A stretch of DNA of 64,000 nucleotides from Pseudaestuariivita atlantica. Lineage in GTDB: Bacteria > Pseudomonadota > Alphaproteobacteria > Rhodobacterales > Rhodobacteraceae. Below the pieces are notes generated by a model. That model had not been told where the DNA came from and made no database searches. It worked only from the letters and a program-made list of their open reading frames with translations. Made by a program: the position numbers and the translations under genes. Location of the stretch: NCBI RefSeq assembly GCF_001205715.1, contig NZ_AQQZ01000002.1, forward strand, positions 429,501 through 493,500, given 5' to 3'. Below are positions 43,433-52,802 of this stretch, one piece after another. Each line of letters starts with the position of its first letter. Positions within the stretch are counted from its first letter, which is position 1.

Positions 43433-44926
43433 TTATGTCGGATCGAACCGCCGTTGCCGGAGGGTCGACACCAGAGTCACCGCGATCACCACAAGGATCG
43501 CGACGAACAACGTGCCCGAGACGGGCCGATTCACCAAGTCCGCAATCGTCTTGATCTGGCCCGCCCCGGCGGTGAGCTTTTCGATCATGATCGAGCCGAG
43601 GACGAGGCCGAGGACGATGGGGACAAGCGGCCAGTCGAGCCGCCGCAGGATGTAGCCGAGATAGCCGAACCCGGCGGCGAACATGCAGTCGGTGAACGAA
43701 TTGCGGATCGAGAAGACGCCGACGAAGCTGAGCATCAGGATGAACGCGCCCAGCAGGCGGTTCGGGATGTAGATCATGCGCGCGATGTATTTCGACGTGG
43801 TAAGCAGCGTCGCCACCACGATCAGGTTCACGAGCAGCAGCGCGATGAAGAGCGAGAACAGGAAATCGGGGTTGTTCTCGAAGATGTCCGGCCCCGGTTT
43901 GATCCCTGCGTCGAAGAAGACGACCATCATCATGGCGGTCAGCGCCTCGCCGGGCACGCCAAGCGCCAGAAGGGGGATCATGGCGGCGGCGGGGACGGCG
44001 TTGTTGGCGGTCTCGGATGCCACGAGGCCCTCGGGCGCGCCGTGGCCGAACCGGGCCGGCTCCTTCGAGATGGCGCGCGCGGTGGAGTAGCTGAAGAACT
44101 GCGCGACGAATTCGCCGACGCCGGGGATGATGCCCATGATCGTGCCGTAACCGGCAGAGATCAGCGCGACGACGCGGTGCCGTGCGAGTTCGACGAACCC
44201 CGCAAGCAGGGTGCCCGAAAGCCGCGCGCGGGGCGGGTCGTCATCCTTGCCGGTCAGAAGGAACAGTGCCTGGCTGATGGCGAAGGTGCCCACGATCACG
44301 ACGATCAGGTTGAAACCGGGATAGAGGTATTCGATCCCGAAGGTGTAGCGGTCCACCTGTTTCAGCGTCTGCCGCCCGATCATCGCGATCAGGAAGCCGA
44401 ACCCGAAGAGCAGCGCCGCGATGCCCATGGTGCGCCGGTGCGCGGCGATCAGCAGAACGCCACCAAGCGCCGCGGCCATGAAGATGTCCCGCTGCCCGAA
44501 CAACGCGCCGAGGTCACGCAGGTACGGGCCGAATGCCATGAGTGCCCCCAACGCGATCAGGATCGAGAAGCAACCGCCGAAGAAGGACGCGGAATAGGCC
44601 AGAGCAAGCGCCCGCGCGGCCTGACCGCGCCGCGTCATGGCGTACCCGTCATAGGTGGTGAGCGCGTTGACCGGCGTGCCGGGCGTGTTGATGAGGATCG
44701 CGGGGATCGCGCCGCCATACATCGAAGACCCGTAAACACCCAGAAGAAGCACCAGCGACACCAGGTCGTCGAGGAACACGGTGGCGGGCAGAAGGATCGC
44801 GATGGCGATGGCCGGTCCGATGCCCGGCACCGCGCCGATGGCCAGCCCCCCCACCGACCCGATCAGCATCGCCACCAGCACGCCGGGCTGGAAGATGTTG
44901 TCGATGCCGGTCCAGAGCGCCTCCAT
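43433..44926 (-). CDS. tctA: tripartite tricarboxylate transporter large permease
   Basis: This is a 497-residue, multi-helix inner-membrane permease. Typical TctA segments are GAVPGIGPAIAIAILLPATVFLDD near the N-terminus, YGGAIPAILINTPGTPVNALTTYDGY, and GVGEFVAQFFSYSTAR with ETANNAVPAAAMIPLLALGVPG. It starts 3 bases after the tctB stop. Confidence 0.95.
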   Translation of the reverse strand: MEALWTGIDNIFQPGVLVAMLIGSVGGLAIGAVPGIGPAIAIAILLPATVFLDDLVSLVLLLGVYGSSMYGGAIPAILINTPGTPVNALTTYDGYAMTRRGQAARALALAYSASFFGGCFSILIALGALMAFGPYLRDLGALFGQRDIFMAAALGGVLLIAAHRRTMGIAALLFGFGFLIAMIGRQTLKQVDRYTFGIEYLYPGFNLIVVIVGTFAISQALFLLTGKDDDPPRARLSGTLLAGFVELARHRVVALISAGYGTIMGIIPGVGEFVAQFFSYSTARAISKEPARFGHGAPEGLVASETANNAVPAAAMIPLLALGVPGEALTAMMMVVFFDAGIKPGPDIFENNPDFLFSLFIALLLVNLIVVATLLTTSKYIARMIYIPNRLLGAFILMLSFVGVFSIRNSFTDCMFAAGFGYLGYILRRLDWPLVPIVLGLVLGSIMIEKLTAGAGQIKTIADLVNRPVSGTLFVAILVVIAVTLVSTLRQRRFDPT

Positions 44927-44929
44927 CCC

Positions 44930-45670
44930 TCAGAACCACGTCTTCATGAAGGCCGCGGCCTGTTGCGGAAGCTGGTCGTAAAGCCAGATGTTCACCGGCG
45001 TGCGGATCTGCAGCCCGGTGCGGAAGACCAGAACGATGGTAAAGGACGCGGCGAGGCAGATGCCCATCCAGCGCGGTCCGCGATAGTCCAGCCGCCACGG
45101 CAAAAGCGTGCCGAGAAGAAGGGTGGAGACGAGGTAGCCCAGCACCGGAACAAGCAACGTGTAGGCGATGAACCAGCCCACGAATTCGAGCGCCCGCAGC
45201 CACATCTCGCCCTCGTATCGCAGGCTGGTCGGCTGGCGAAACCGGACGCGCCAGCGGTGCACACGCCACGAGTCGCGCAGGTTCAGGACCGCCGCCGGGA
45301 CGAGGATCGCAAGGCAGATCATGGGCGCGACCCAGCCTTGCTTGAGGATGCGGCCCAGCCGGGCGAGCCGGCCTTCGCCGTCGATCAGTCCGAACTGCCG
45401 CGCCCAGTAGGTCCAGCCGTCGCCTGGCAGCTTGCGCTTGTCCCAGCCGGTTTCGGTGAAGAAGGTCATCAGGAAGAACAGCGCGACCATGAGCGCAAGG
45501 GCCGAGAAGACGAGGTCTCCGCGCCCGCGTTTGAAGGCCATCAGGTCCTCGATCTTGAACTTGCGGTCGGGGGGCACATCGGCGGCGAAGGCCCGCGCGC
45601 GCGGATCGGCGCGGAAGGGGCGCGGCGCGGCAGAGGTGCGCATGCTGTCTGTGTCGACCCGGACCTGCAT
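44930..45670 (-). CDS. tctB: tripartite tricarboxylate transporter small permease TctB, enlarged
   Basis: This TctB-type membrane protein of 246 residues has about four to five hydrophobic helices (LVFSALALMVALFFLMTFF, WVAPMICLAILVPAAVLNL, FVGWFIAYTLLVPVLGYLV, GICLAASFTIVLVFRTG). Usual TctB proteins are about 150-170 residues. This one has a roughly 40-residue polar N-terminus and an extra loop. ATG 45670 shares one base with the aminotransferase stop. Assignment rests on position between tctA and the aminotransferase plus topology. Confidence 0.82.
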   Translation of the reverse strand: MQVRVDTDSMRTSAAPRPFRADPRARAFAADVPPDRKFKIEDLMAFKRGRGDLVFSALALMVALFFLMTFFTETGWDKRKLPGDGWTYWARQFGLIDGEGRLARLGRILKQGWVAPMICLAILVPAAVLNLRDSWRVHRWRVRFRQPTSLRYEGEMWLRALEFVGWFIAYTLLVPVLGYLVSTLLLGTLLPWRLDYRGPRWMGICLAASFTIVLVFRTGLQIRTPVNIWLYDQLPQQAAAFMKTWF

Positions 45671-47016
45671 CACATCGCGCGCAATCCGGCTTCGGTGGAG
45701 CGCAGGATCGTCTGCACGTCGTCCGACGTGACGATCAGGGGCGGGGAGAAGATCGCGTTCGGCCCGGACACGCGCACCATGGTGCCGTCCTCGTATGCCG
45801 CCTTCTGGAACCGGGCGACGGCGGCCATGTCGGGCGCGGCCTTGGTGGCGCGGTCCGACGTGAACTCGATCGCGCACATCAGCCCTTCGCCACGCACGTC
45901 CCCGATCACGTCGAAGCGGTCTGCCAGGTCTTCCAGCCCGGCCTTGAGTTCCGCCCCGCGAGGCCCCGCGTTGGTCCACGGTTTGATCCGGTCGGTTTCG
46001 GCGAGGCAGGCAAGCGCCGCCGCCGCGCCGACGGGGTGGCCGGAATAGGTGTAGCCGGTATCGACCGAGGCGATCTTGCCGCCGGTTTCGAACACCTCGG
46101 CCACGCGGGCGTGGATCATCACCGCGCCGAAGGGGAAGTAGCCGTTGGTGATGGCCTTGGCGGTGCAGGCGAAATCGGGCTGGACCCCCCAGTGGCGGCT
46201 TCCGGTTTCCGTGCCGGTGCGACCGAAGGCGGTAATGACCTCGTCCGCGATCAAAAGGATTCCGTGCCGGTCGCAGATCTCCCGCAGGGCGGGCATGAAG
46301 GACGGATGCGGCGGGATCACGCCGCCCGCGCCCTGCACCGGTTCCATGATGAAGGCGGCGATGGTGTGAGCGCCTTCGAACGCGATGGTCTTTTCCAGCA
46401 TGTTGAGGCACTTGCCTGCCAAATCCTCTGCCGTCGTCGCGTCGAAGACATTGCGGTAGAGGTAAGGGCCGGGCACGTGCACGCAGCCGGGCAGGAGCGG
46501 GTCGTAGGCGTGCCGGAACTTCTCGTTCCCGTTGACCGAGGCACCGCCGAAATGGGTGCCGTGGTAGCCCTTGAGCAGGGAGATGTACTTGCTGCGTCCC
46601 GCCTCGCCGCGCGCGCGGTGGTACTGGCGCGCGAGTTTCAGCGCGACCTCGACCGAGTCCGACCCGCCCGAGGTAAAGAAGGCGCGCGTCAGACCGTCGG
46701 GCGCAAAGAAGTCCTGCAGGACGTAGGACAGCTCGATCACCTTGTCGTTCGAGGTGCCCCGGAAGATCGAGTAATACGGCAAACCTTCCAGTTGGTCGGC
46801 AATCGCCTGCTTCACCGGTTCGCAGGAATAGCCGAGGTTCACGTTCCACAGCCCACCCACCGCATCGACGACGCGGTGCCCGTCCACATCCGTCACATGT
46901 ACGCCGTCGCCCTGCGTGATGATCGCGGGCGGGTTCGCCATGCTGTCGGCGGGATGTGCCATCGGGTGCCACAGGTGGCGGGCGTTGTTCTCTTTCAAAA
47001 AGTTGCTGTCCTTCAC
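45670..47016 (-). CDS. class III (omega-type) aminotransferase
   Basis: This 448-residue PLP aminotransferase has YYSIFRGTSNDKV, FTSGGSDSVEVALKLARQYHRARG, KGYHGTHFGGASVNGN, ADEVITAFGRTG with the pyridine-ring aspartate, and FACTAKAITNGYFPFGAV with the Schiff-base lysine. It is of the beta-alanine/amine:pyruvate type. GTG at 47016 is the likely start, overlapping the iclR-type stop by 4 bases. Placement with a carboxylate importer and an aromatic ring-cleavage operon suggests it deaminates an imported amine or amino acid. Confidence 0.88.
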   Translation of the reverse strand: MKDSNFLKENNARHLWHPMAHPADSMANPPAIITQGDGVHVTDVDGHRVVDAVGGLWNVNLGYSCEPVKQAIADQLEGLPYYSIFRGTSNDKVIELSYVLQDFFAPDGLTRAFFTSGGSDSVEVALKLARQYHRARGEAGRSKYISLLKGYHGTHFGGASVNGNEKFRHAYDPLLPGCVHVPGPYLYRNVFDATTAEDLAGKCLNMLEKTIAFEGAHTIAAFIMEPVQGAGGVIPPHPSFMPALREICDRHGILLIADEVITAFGRTGTETGSRHWGVQPDFACTAKAITNGYFPFGAVMIHARVAEVFETGGKIASVDTGYTYSGHPVGAAAALACLAETDRIKPWTNAGPRGAELKAGLEDLADRFDVIGDVRGEGLMCAIEFTSDRATKAAPDMAAVARFQKAAYEDGTMVRVSGPNAIFSPPLIVTSDDVQTILRSTEAGLRAM

Positions 47017-47810
47017 GCGCGGATCCTTTGCGGTTGCGGTGCGGTCGTGCGGCGCCATGCCTGCCGGACGTGGTCGGGAACGGTGCCACCCATGCCGTGG
47101 GTCAGGCCGGGTCCGGCCTCGGCCAGGAGCGAGGCCGCGCGGGCGAGCAGGTCGGGCGTGCCGCGCAGGGTGGGGAAGGCGATACTGCACGCGCCGCGCG
47201 CCAGACCGTCGGCGCCGAAGACGGGGATCGCGCAGGAGGACACGCCGACCTCGACCGTGTCGCAACTGCGGGCGAAACCCTGATCCGCGATGCGCCGCAA
47301 TTCACGGCGCAGGTTGTCTTTCTGCGCGGCGCGCATGTCGAGCGCATCAAGGCGCGCCGCCGTGAGGGCGGGCGCGGAAAAGGCGAGAACCGCCTTGCCC
47401 GAGGACGAGGTGCCCCATGGCAGCGGCCAGTCGGCGGGCAGGCCAACGCGCATCGCGTGCTGGCCGAAATCCGCGCGGTGGATCGTGTGCAGGGTGTCGT
47501 CCCGCACCTGAGACAGGTGCACCATTTCCCCGATCCGGCGGCTGAGCGTATCGACCGTTGCCGCGACGGGAACACGCCCGCCGCCCTGCTTGCCGCGCAG
47601 CGCGGCCAGCCGGTCGATCCGGGGGCCGAGGCTGTAGGCGCGGCTGTCTCCGTCCTGCTCCAGCAGCCCGGCCTCGGTCAACGCCTGAAGGTGCCGGTGC
47701 AGCGTCGCCTTGTCATGGCCGGTGAGGCGGCGAAACGCGCTCAGCCCGATCTGCGGTTGCAGGTCGGAAAAGTGGTCGAGCAACGACAGGGCCTTGGCAA
47801 GCGAGCGCAT
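47013..47810 (-). CDS. IclR family transcriptional regulator
   Basis: This 265-residue regulator has an N-terminal winged helix (about 1-75; LSAFRRLTGHDKATLHRHLQALTEAGLLEQ) and a C-terminal effector domain (GTSSSGKAVLAFSAP, SCAIPVFGADGLARGACSIAFP). It is the first gene of the leftward run that includes the aminotransferase, TctBAC and probably the hpa genes. IclR proteins commonly control aromatic catabolism. Two inverted repeats upstream are candidate operators. Confidence 0.93.
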   Translation of the reverse strand: MRSLAKALSLLDHFSDLQPQIGLSAFRRLTGHDKATLHRHLQALTEAGLLEQDGDSRAYSLGPRIDRLAALRGKQGGGRVPVAATVDTLSRRIGEMVHLSQVRDDTLHTIHRADFGQHAMRVGLPADWPLPWGTSSSGKAVLAFSAPALTAARLDALDMRAAQKDNLRRELRRIADQGFARSCDTVEVGVSSCAIPVFGADGLARGACSIAFPTLRGTPDLLARAASLLAEAGPGLTHGMGGTVPDHVRQAWRRTTAPQPQRIRA

Positions 47811-47820
47811 GGGTTCCAGC

Positions 47821-47880
47821 TTGAGACGGGTCGCGGGCGTGTCTCAACAGCTTAGAACAGGGTGGTTCACTTTGTGAACC
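47821..47880. promoter_or_regulatory. two inverted repeats upstream of iclR-type gene
   Basis: TTGAGAC (47821-47827) with GTCTCAA (47841-47847), and GGTTCAC-TTT-GTGAACC (47864-47880), are perfect 7-bp inverted repeats in the 85 bp between the regulator and accA. They are candidates for IclR self-binding. The second could instead serve as a 3' hairpin for accA, whose stop is 16 bases away. Confidence 0.5.
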
Positions 47881-47895
47881 GATTGAGTCCGGAGA

Positions 47896-48858
47896 TCAGG
47901 CCGCGAGACCGACCGAGCCCATGTCGAGGAACTTGCGGCGGCGCTCGGCGCGGAGCGTGTCGGCATCCTTGCCGTCGAAGCTGTCGAGCATGTCGACCAG
48001 CGTCCGCTTGACCGCGTCGATGGTCGCGTCACGGTCGCGGTGCGCGCCGCCCATCGGCTCGGGGATGATGCGGTCGCAGACGCCCAGTTGCTTGAGGTCC
48101 TGCGCGGTCAGGCGCAGGGCTTCGGCGGCCTCGCGCATCTTCTCGGAATCCTTCCACAGAATCGAGGCGCAGCCCTCGGGCGAGATCACCGAATAGACGG
48201 AATGTTCCAGCATCGCGACCTGGCTGGCGCTGGCGAAGGCCACCGCGCCGCCGGAGCCGCCTTCCCCGATGATCACGCTCATCAGCGGCACGCCGAGGCC
48301 GAGGCAGGCCTCGGTCGAGCGGGCGATTGCTTCGGACTGGCCGCGTTCCTCGGCGCCCTTGCCGGGATAGGCACCCGGCGTGTCGACCAGAGTGATGACC
48401 GGCAGGTTGAACTTGTCGGCCATCGCCATCAGGCGGATCGCCTTGCGGTAGCCTTCGGGGCGGGCCATGCCGAAATTGCGAGCGATGCGGCTTTTGGTGT
48501 CGTCGCCCTTTTCGTGGCCGATCACCATCACCGGCCGGTCGTCCAGCCGCGCGAGGCCGCCCATCACGGCGTGGTCGTCGGCAAAGTTCCGGTCGCCCGC
48601 CAGCGGCGTGTATTCGGTGAAGATGGTGTTGATGTAGTCGCGGGTATGGGGCCGGTTCGGGTGCCGCGCGACCTGGCATTTGCGCCACGGCGTCAGCTTG
48701 CCATACAGTTCGCGCAGCAGCTCGGCCGCTTTCTTGTCGAGCGCCTTTGCCTCGGCCTCGACATCCATTTCCTCGTTCTGGCGCGCCATCGTGCGCAGCT
48801 CTTCGGCCTTGCCTTCGATCTCGGCCAAGGGCTTTTCGAAATCCAGGTAATGAGTCAT
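47896..48858 (-). CDS. accA: acetyl-CoA carboxylase carboxyltransferase subunit alpha
   Basis: This 320-residue AccA is the alpha subunit of the carboxyltransferase of fatty-acid synthesis. It opens [19 protein letters not shown] and carries [49 protein letters not shown] and [18 protein letters not shown], all canonical. ATG 48858 was chosen over an upstream ATG because the conserved sequence begins there and a GGGGAGCCCC context precedes it. It is divergent from the AraC-type gene. Confidence 0.97.
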   Translation of the reverse strand: MTHYLDFEKPLAEIEGKAEELRTMARQNEEMDVEAEAKALDKKAAELLRELYGKLTPWRKCQVARHPNRPHTRDYINTIFTEYTPLAGDRNFADDHAVMGGLARLDDRPVMVIGHEKGDDTKSRIARNFGMARPEGYRKAIRLMAMADKFNLPVITLVDTPGAYPGKGAEERGQSEAIARSTEACLGLGVPLMSVIIGEGGSGGAVAFASASQVAMLEHSVYSVISPEGCASILWKDSEKMREAAEALRLTAQDLKQLGVCDRIIPEPMGGAHRDRDATIDAVKRTLVDMLDSFDGKDADTLRAERRRKFLDMGSVGLAA

Positions 48859-48945
48859 GGGGCTCCCCGTCGCGTTGGGCGCTATATGGCGGGCGCATCG
48901 CAACTCCGCAAGACTTGTCCGCCGTGCCCGTGTCAGGATCGGTGC

Positions 48946-49788
48946 ATGTCACGCAACGGCTATATCGACCGGGTCAACCGCGTCATCGACCATATCCACG
49001 CCAATGCAGGCGAGCGTTTGTCGCTCGACGTGCTGGCCGACGTGGCGGCGATGTCGCCCTATCACTGGCACCGCGTCTACCACGCGATGACCGGGGAGAC
49101 CTGTGCCCAGACGGTGCGCCGCATCCGGCTGTACCGGGCGGGCGTGAAGCTGATCGAGACCGGTGACCCGGTCGAGGTCATTGCAAGGGACGTGGGTTAT
49201 CCCGTCCTGCGCAGCTTCAACCGGGCTTTTGCGGACCTGTACGGGCTGACGCCGCAGGCCTTCCGGGTCCGTGGCGCCCGGCCCCGAACCTTCAAGCCCA
49301 ATGCCCCCACAGGAGACTTGCAGATGCTCGACACACAGATCACGGACGTGCCCACCCGCCGGATGGCCGCCCTGCGCCACAAGGGCGCCTATTCCGAAAT
49401 CAGCCGGACCTTCGCCAAGCTGAGCGCGCAACTGGCCGAGGCGAACGCCTTTGCCCATGTGCGGGGCATGGCGGCGGTCTATTTCGACGACCCGATGGTC
49501 ACGCCCGAACCGGAACTGACAAGCGACGCCGGCGCGCTGCTGGCCGACGGCGCGACGGTGCCCGAGGGATTGACCGACCTTACCTTGCCCGAAGGCAAGG
49601 TCGCCCGGTTCGAACATCGCGGCCCCTATACCGGGCTGCCCGCCGCCTACACGTGGATCTATGCCACGTGGCTGCCGGAGTCGGGCGAGGAGCTGGACGA
49701 TTTCCCGTCTTACGAGGTCTACGTGAACTCGCCCCTCGACACCGCGCCGGACGACCTCGTGACGCATATCTTCGTGCCGCTCAGGTGA
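48946..49788 (+). CDS. AraC family regulator with GyrI-like effector domain
   Basis: The 280-residue protein has an N-terminal AraC DNA-binding domain (about 1-105; two helix-turn-helix units, [26 protein letters not shown] and [27 protein letters not shown]). A C-terminal GyrI-like/SOUL-type small-molecule-binding domain (about 125-280) follows. This order is that of Rob/SoxS-related ligand-sensing regulators. The long upstream open frame is antisense to accA and not part of it. Its last 8 bases overlap the convergent LysE gene. Confidence 0.92.
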   Translation: MSRNGYIDRVNRVIDHIHANAGERLSLDVLADVAAMSPYHWHRVYHAMTGETCAQTVRRIRLYRAGVKLIETGDPVEVIARDVGYPVLRSFNRAFADLYGLTPQAFRVRGARPRTFKPNAPTGDLQMLDTQITDVPTRRMAALRHKGAYSEISRTFAKLSAQLAEANAFAHVRGMAAVYFDDPMVTPEPELTSDAGALLADGATVPEGLTDLTLPEGKVARFEHRGPYTGLPAAYTWIYATWLPESGEELDDFPSYEVYVNSPLDTAPDDLVTHIFVPLR

Positions 49789-50383
49789 AGTAGGGCCTCA
49801 GCACCGGCCAGAGCGAGGCCAGAAGCAGCGCCGCCATCGACCAGTTGAACGCCGTCAGGCGGGCAGGGGAGGTCAGAAGGCGGCGCACCTGCTGGCCCAG
49901 CACCGTCCAGAGCGAGACCGAGGGCAGGTTGATCACGCCGAAGACAAGCGCGACCAGCCCCACCGCCCACAGCGTGTGGCCCGGTGCGTAAAGCGTCACC
50001 GCGCCCACCGACATCGTCCACGCCTTGGGGTTCACCCACTGGAACGCGGCGGCTTGCAGAAACGTGATCGGGCGGGCATCCGGGTCGGCGCCGGAGGGCG
50101 CGCCGGCATGCGCGATCTTCCACGCAAGCCACGACAGGTAGAGGACCGAGGCAACGGTCAGCGCCTCGTAGGCATAGGGCACCCGTTCGAAAACCTGCAC
50201 CAGCCCCACGCCCACCAGCACGATCATCACCGTGAACCCGATACCGACGCCCAGCATGTGCGGGATCGTGCGGCGGAACCCGAAATTGGCGCCCGACGCC
50301 ATCAGCATCAGGTTGTTCGGCCCCGGCGTTATGGAAGACACCAGCGCGAAGGCGGCAAGCGCAGAGAGAAGCTCGGTCGTCAT
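49781..50383 (-). CDS. LysE family exporter
   Basis: This 200-residue, six-helix inner-membrane exporter of the LysE/RhtB superfamily begins LLSALAAFALVSSITPGPNNLMLMASGANFG, the characteristic PGPN signature. The middle FQWVNPKAWTMSVGAVTLY and the terminal helices are also typical. Substrates are usually amino acids, but the specific one is not identifiable. It overlaps the AraC-type gene tail to tail by 8 bases. Confidence 0.92.
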   Translation of the reverse strand: MTTELLSALAAFALVSSITPGPNNLMLMASGANFGFRRTIPHMLGVGIGFTVMIVLVGVGLVQVFERVPYAYEALTVASVLYLSWLAWKIAHAGAPSGADPDARPITFLQAAAFQWVNPKAWTMSVGAVTLYAPGHTLWAVGLVALVFGVINLPSVSLWTVLGQQVRRLLTSPARLTAFNWSMAALLLASLWPVLRPYFT

Positions 50384-50467
50384 GGCGGCCTACATGCCAC
50401 GATTTTTGCCCGCATGGGATCGTGATTTGTCGGCTCTGCCATCACGGTTGGCGATGCGCGCCCGGAG

Positions 50468-52399
50468 TCAGTTCGCCGCCGGGTCTTCCAGCGGAGCCTC
50501 GGCATCGGGGTCGCGGCCGTCGCGGTGAGCGGTGACGCGGGTTTGCAGGACTGGTGCCATGTCGGTGACGTAGCTGCGGACGCGGGCGATGTATTCCTCG
50601 TTCTCGTGCGGGGCGACGCCGACCTTGTGCGCACCGGCAAGCGCCAGCATCGACCGGCGGTCCATCGCGTTGAACTCGGCGATCATGGCCTCGGCGCGGT
50701 CGGTCGGGATGCCGAGCGCTTCGAGCATCGACCGTCCCATGCGCAGGGTGCTGTCATAGGTTTCGCGGATGATGTCGCGGCAGCCCATGGCCCACAGGTC
50801 ATAGACGTGATCGCGGTCGGTCGCGCGGGCGATGATGTGCACGTGGGGGTGCGTGCTGTGCACGTAATGGACCAGTTCGGTGATCTGTTCGCGGTTGTCG
50901 ATGGCGATGATGAGGACCTTGGCCTCGTCGATCCCCGCCGCGTGCAGCAGGTCGGGGCGCGTGGCGTCACCGTAGTAGTGTTTGACCCCGAACCGTTCGA
51001 GCGCGGCGAGGCGGGCAGAGGAGAAATCGATCACCGTCGCCTGCATGCCCGCGGCCTGCACGATTCGGTTCACCAGCCCGCCGACGCGCCCGCCGCCCGC
51101 GATGATGATGTGGTTGTCTTCCTCGATCGCGTCCATCTCCCGATCATCCGATCCGGCGTAACGCGGCGCGATGATCCGGTCGTAGAGGATGAACAGCACA
51201 GGCGTCAGCAGCATCGACAGCGCGACGACAAGCAGCAGCTGATCGGCCAGCGCAGCAGGCAGGACCGAGGCGGAGACGGTGAAGCTGAGCAGCACGAAAC
51301 CGAACTCGCCCGCCTGCGCCAGCCCCAGCGCGAACAGCCACTTGTCCGCGCCGGTGATGTTGAAGACCCGCGCGAGGATCAGCAGGATCGCCGCCTTCAG
51401 GAGCATCAGGCCCAGCGTCAGCGCCACGATCAGGCCGACGTTTTCGAAGAGCAGCGCAAAGTTGATGCCCGCGCCCACCGTCATGAAGAAGAGGCCCAGA
51501 AGCAGGCCGCGGAACGGGTCGATGTCGGATTCCAGTTCGTGCCGGTAGGCCGAATTGGCCAGCACCACGCCCGCAAGGAAGGTGCCGAGGGCAGGTGACA
51601 GGCCCACCAGCGACATCAGAAGCGCGATGCCGATCACCATCATCAGCGCCGTGGCGGTGAACAGCTCGCGCAGGTTTGCGGCCGAGATGAAGCGGAACAG
51701 CGGCGTCGTCAGCGTGCTGCCGCCCAGCACCACAACCGCGATGGCGGCCAGCGTCACCAGCGCCGTCTGCCAGCCGTTCAGCCCCTCGACCAGGCTCATG
51801 GCCCCGCCGCCGTGGTCGCCGCCCGCGTCACCGGTCGCGGCGCCGATCAGGATGTCGGTCCCGACCCCGGCGGTATCGACGAAGCCGGGCGCGGCGAGGA
51901 GGGGCAGGAAGGCGAGCATCGGGATCACCGCGATGTCCTGCGTCAGCAGGACCGAGAAGGCCGATTGCCCGCCATCGGATTTCATCAGGCCCTTTTCGTT
52001 CAGCGTTTGCAGCACGATGGCCGTCGATGACAGGGCGAGCACCATGCCCACCGCCAGCGACACCTGCCACGACAGGCCGAACGCCATGGCGATCCCGGTG
52101 ACGGCCAGCGTAGTCAGCACGACCTGCCCGCCGCCAAGCCCCAGAAGCCGCGCCCGCATCTGCCACAGGAGTTTCGGTTCAAGCTCCAGCCCGACGAGGA
52201 ACAGCATCATCACCACGCCGAATTCGGCGAAATGCTGGATCGCGATCACGTCGACGCCGAGCAGCGCGAGGATCGGGCTGATCACGATGCCCGCGATCAG
52301 GTAACCCAGCACCGACCCCAGCCCGAGGCGGGAGGCGATGGGCACCGCGAACACGCCCGCGACGAGGAAGATGAAGGCGAGAAGCAGGAAGTCGGTCAT
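50468..52399 (-). CDS. CPA2 monovalent cation:proton antiporter with TrkA-N domain (KefB/C type)
   Basis: This 643-residue protein has about 12-13 transmembrane helices (1-390) with LGLGSVLGYLIAGIVISP and FLVGLELEPKLLW of the Na+/H+ exchanger domain. A cytoplasmic Rossmann TrkA-N domain follows (IIAGGGRVGGLVNRIVQ, YGDATRPDLLHAAGIDEAKVLIIAID), then an acidic tail. KefB/C relatives are ligand-gated potassium efflux systems. No ancillary KefF/G subunit is adjacent. Confidence 0.93.
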   Translation of the reverse strand: MTDFLLLAFIFLVAGVFAVPIASRLGLGSVLGYLIAGIVISPILALLGVDVIAIQHFAEFGVVMMLFLVGLELEPKLLWQMRARLLGLGGGQVVLTTLAVTGIAMAFGLSWQVSLAVGMVLALSSTAIVLQTLNEKGLMKSDGGQSAFSVLLTQDIAVIPMLAFLPLLAAPGFVDTAGVGTDILIGAATGDAGGDHGGGAMSLVEGLNGWQTALVTLAAIAVVVLGGSTLTTPLFRFISAANLRELFTATALMMVIGIALLMSLVGLSPALGTFLAGVVLANSAYRHELESDIDPFRGLLLGLFFMTVGAGINFALLFENVGLIVALTLGLMLLKAAILLILARVFNITGADKWLFALGLAQAGEFGFVLLSFTVSASVLPAALADQLLLVVALSMLLTPVLFILYDRIIAPRYAGSDDREMDAIEEDNHIIIAGGGRVGGLVNRIVQAAGMQATVIDFSSARLAALERFGVKHYYGDATRPDLLHAAGIDEAKVLIIAIDNREQITELVHYVHSTHPHVHIIARATDRDHVYDLWAMGCRDIIRETYDSTLRMGRSMLEALGIPTDRAEAMIAEFNAMDRRSMLALAGAHKVGVAPHENEEYIARVRSYVTDMAPVLQTRVTAHRDGRDPDAEAPLEDPAAN

Positions 52400-52481
52400 T
52401 GGCGGTCCTCCGCGCAGGCCACCCGCGCCCGCGTTCCCCGCATCAAAACCCGGTCATGGCCAAGTGGCAAGGGACGGGCGG

Positions 52482-52802
52482 TCAGCCGATCAGCGCCTGC
52501 ACCGCGTAAAGCGTGCCCATGCCCGCAACGAGGGCAGGCACGACGCCGAATCGCCAGCCCGCGGCAAAGCCCGCGGCGGCGGCGACCAGGCGCGCGGGAT
52601 CGACGGCGCTGCCCGGCCCATTGGTCCACAGGATCATCGGCGCGACCAGCGCGGGCAGCACCGCCACCCCGACATAGCGCAGGTGGCGCAGCACCCAGTC
52701 GGGAAGTGTGCGGTCGCCGAGGAACCCCAGGAACGAGAACCGGATCGCGTAGGTGCCGATCCCCAGCGCAAGGATCACCGTCCAGATCACCGCGTCAGAC
52801 AC
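52482..52802 (-). CDS. azlD: AzlD family membrane protein
   Basis: This is a 106-residue, four-helix membrane protein of the AzlD family, the small subunit of branched-chain amino-acid exporters. The opening VIWTVILALGIGTYAIRFSFLGFL and the LRYVGVAVLPALVAPMIL helix are characteristic. GTG 52802 is the likely start and overlaps azlC by 8 bases, the normal azlCD arrangement. Confidence 0.9.
   Translation of the reverse strand: MSDAVIWTVILALGIGTYAIRFSFLGFLGDRTLPDWVLRHLRYVGVAVLPALVAPMILWTNGPGSAVDPARLVAAAAGFAAGWRFGVVPALVAGMGTLYAVQALIG

Noticed and set aside
42434-46048. A 1204-codon plus-strand open frame
   Set aside because: It runs antisense through tctC, tctA, tctB and part of the aminotransferase gene; its composition is low-complexity Arg/His/Asp/Gln with no recognisable fold.
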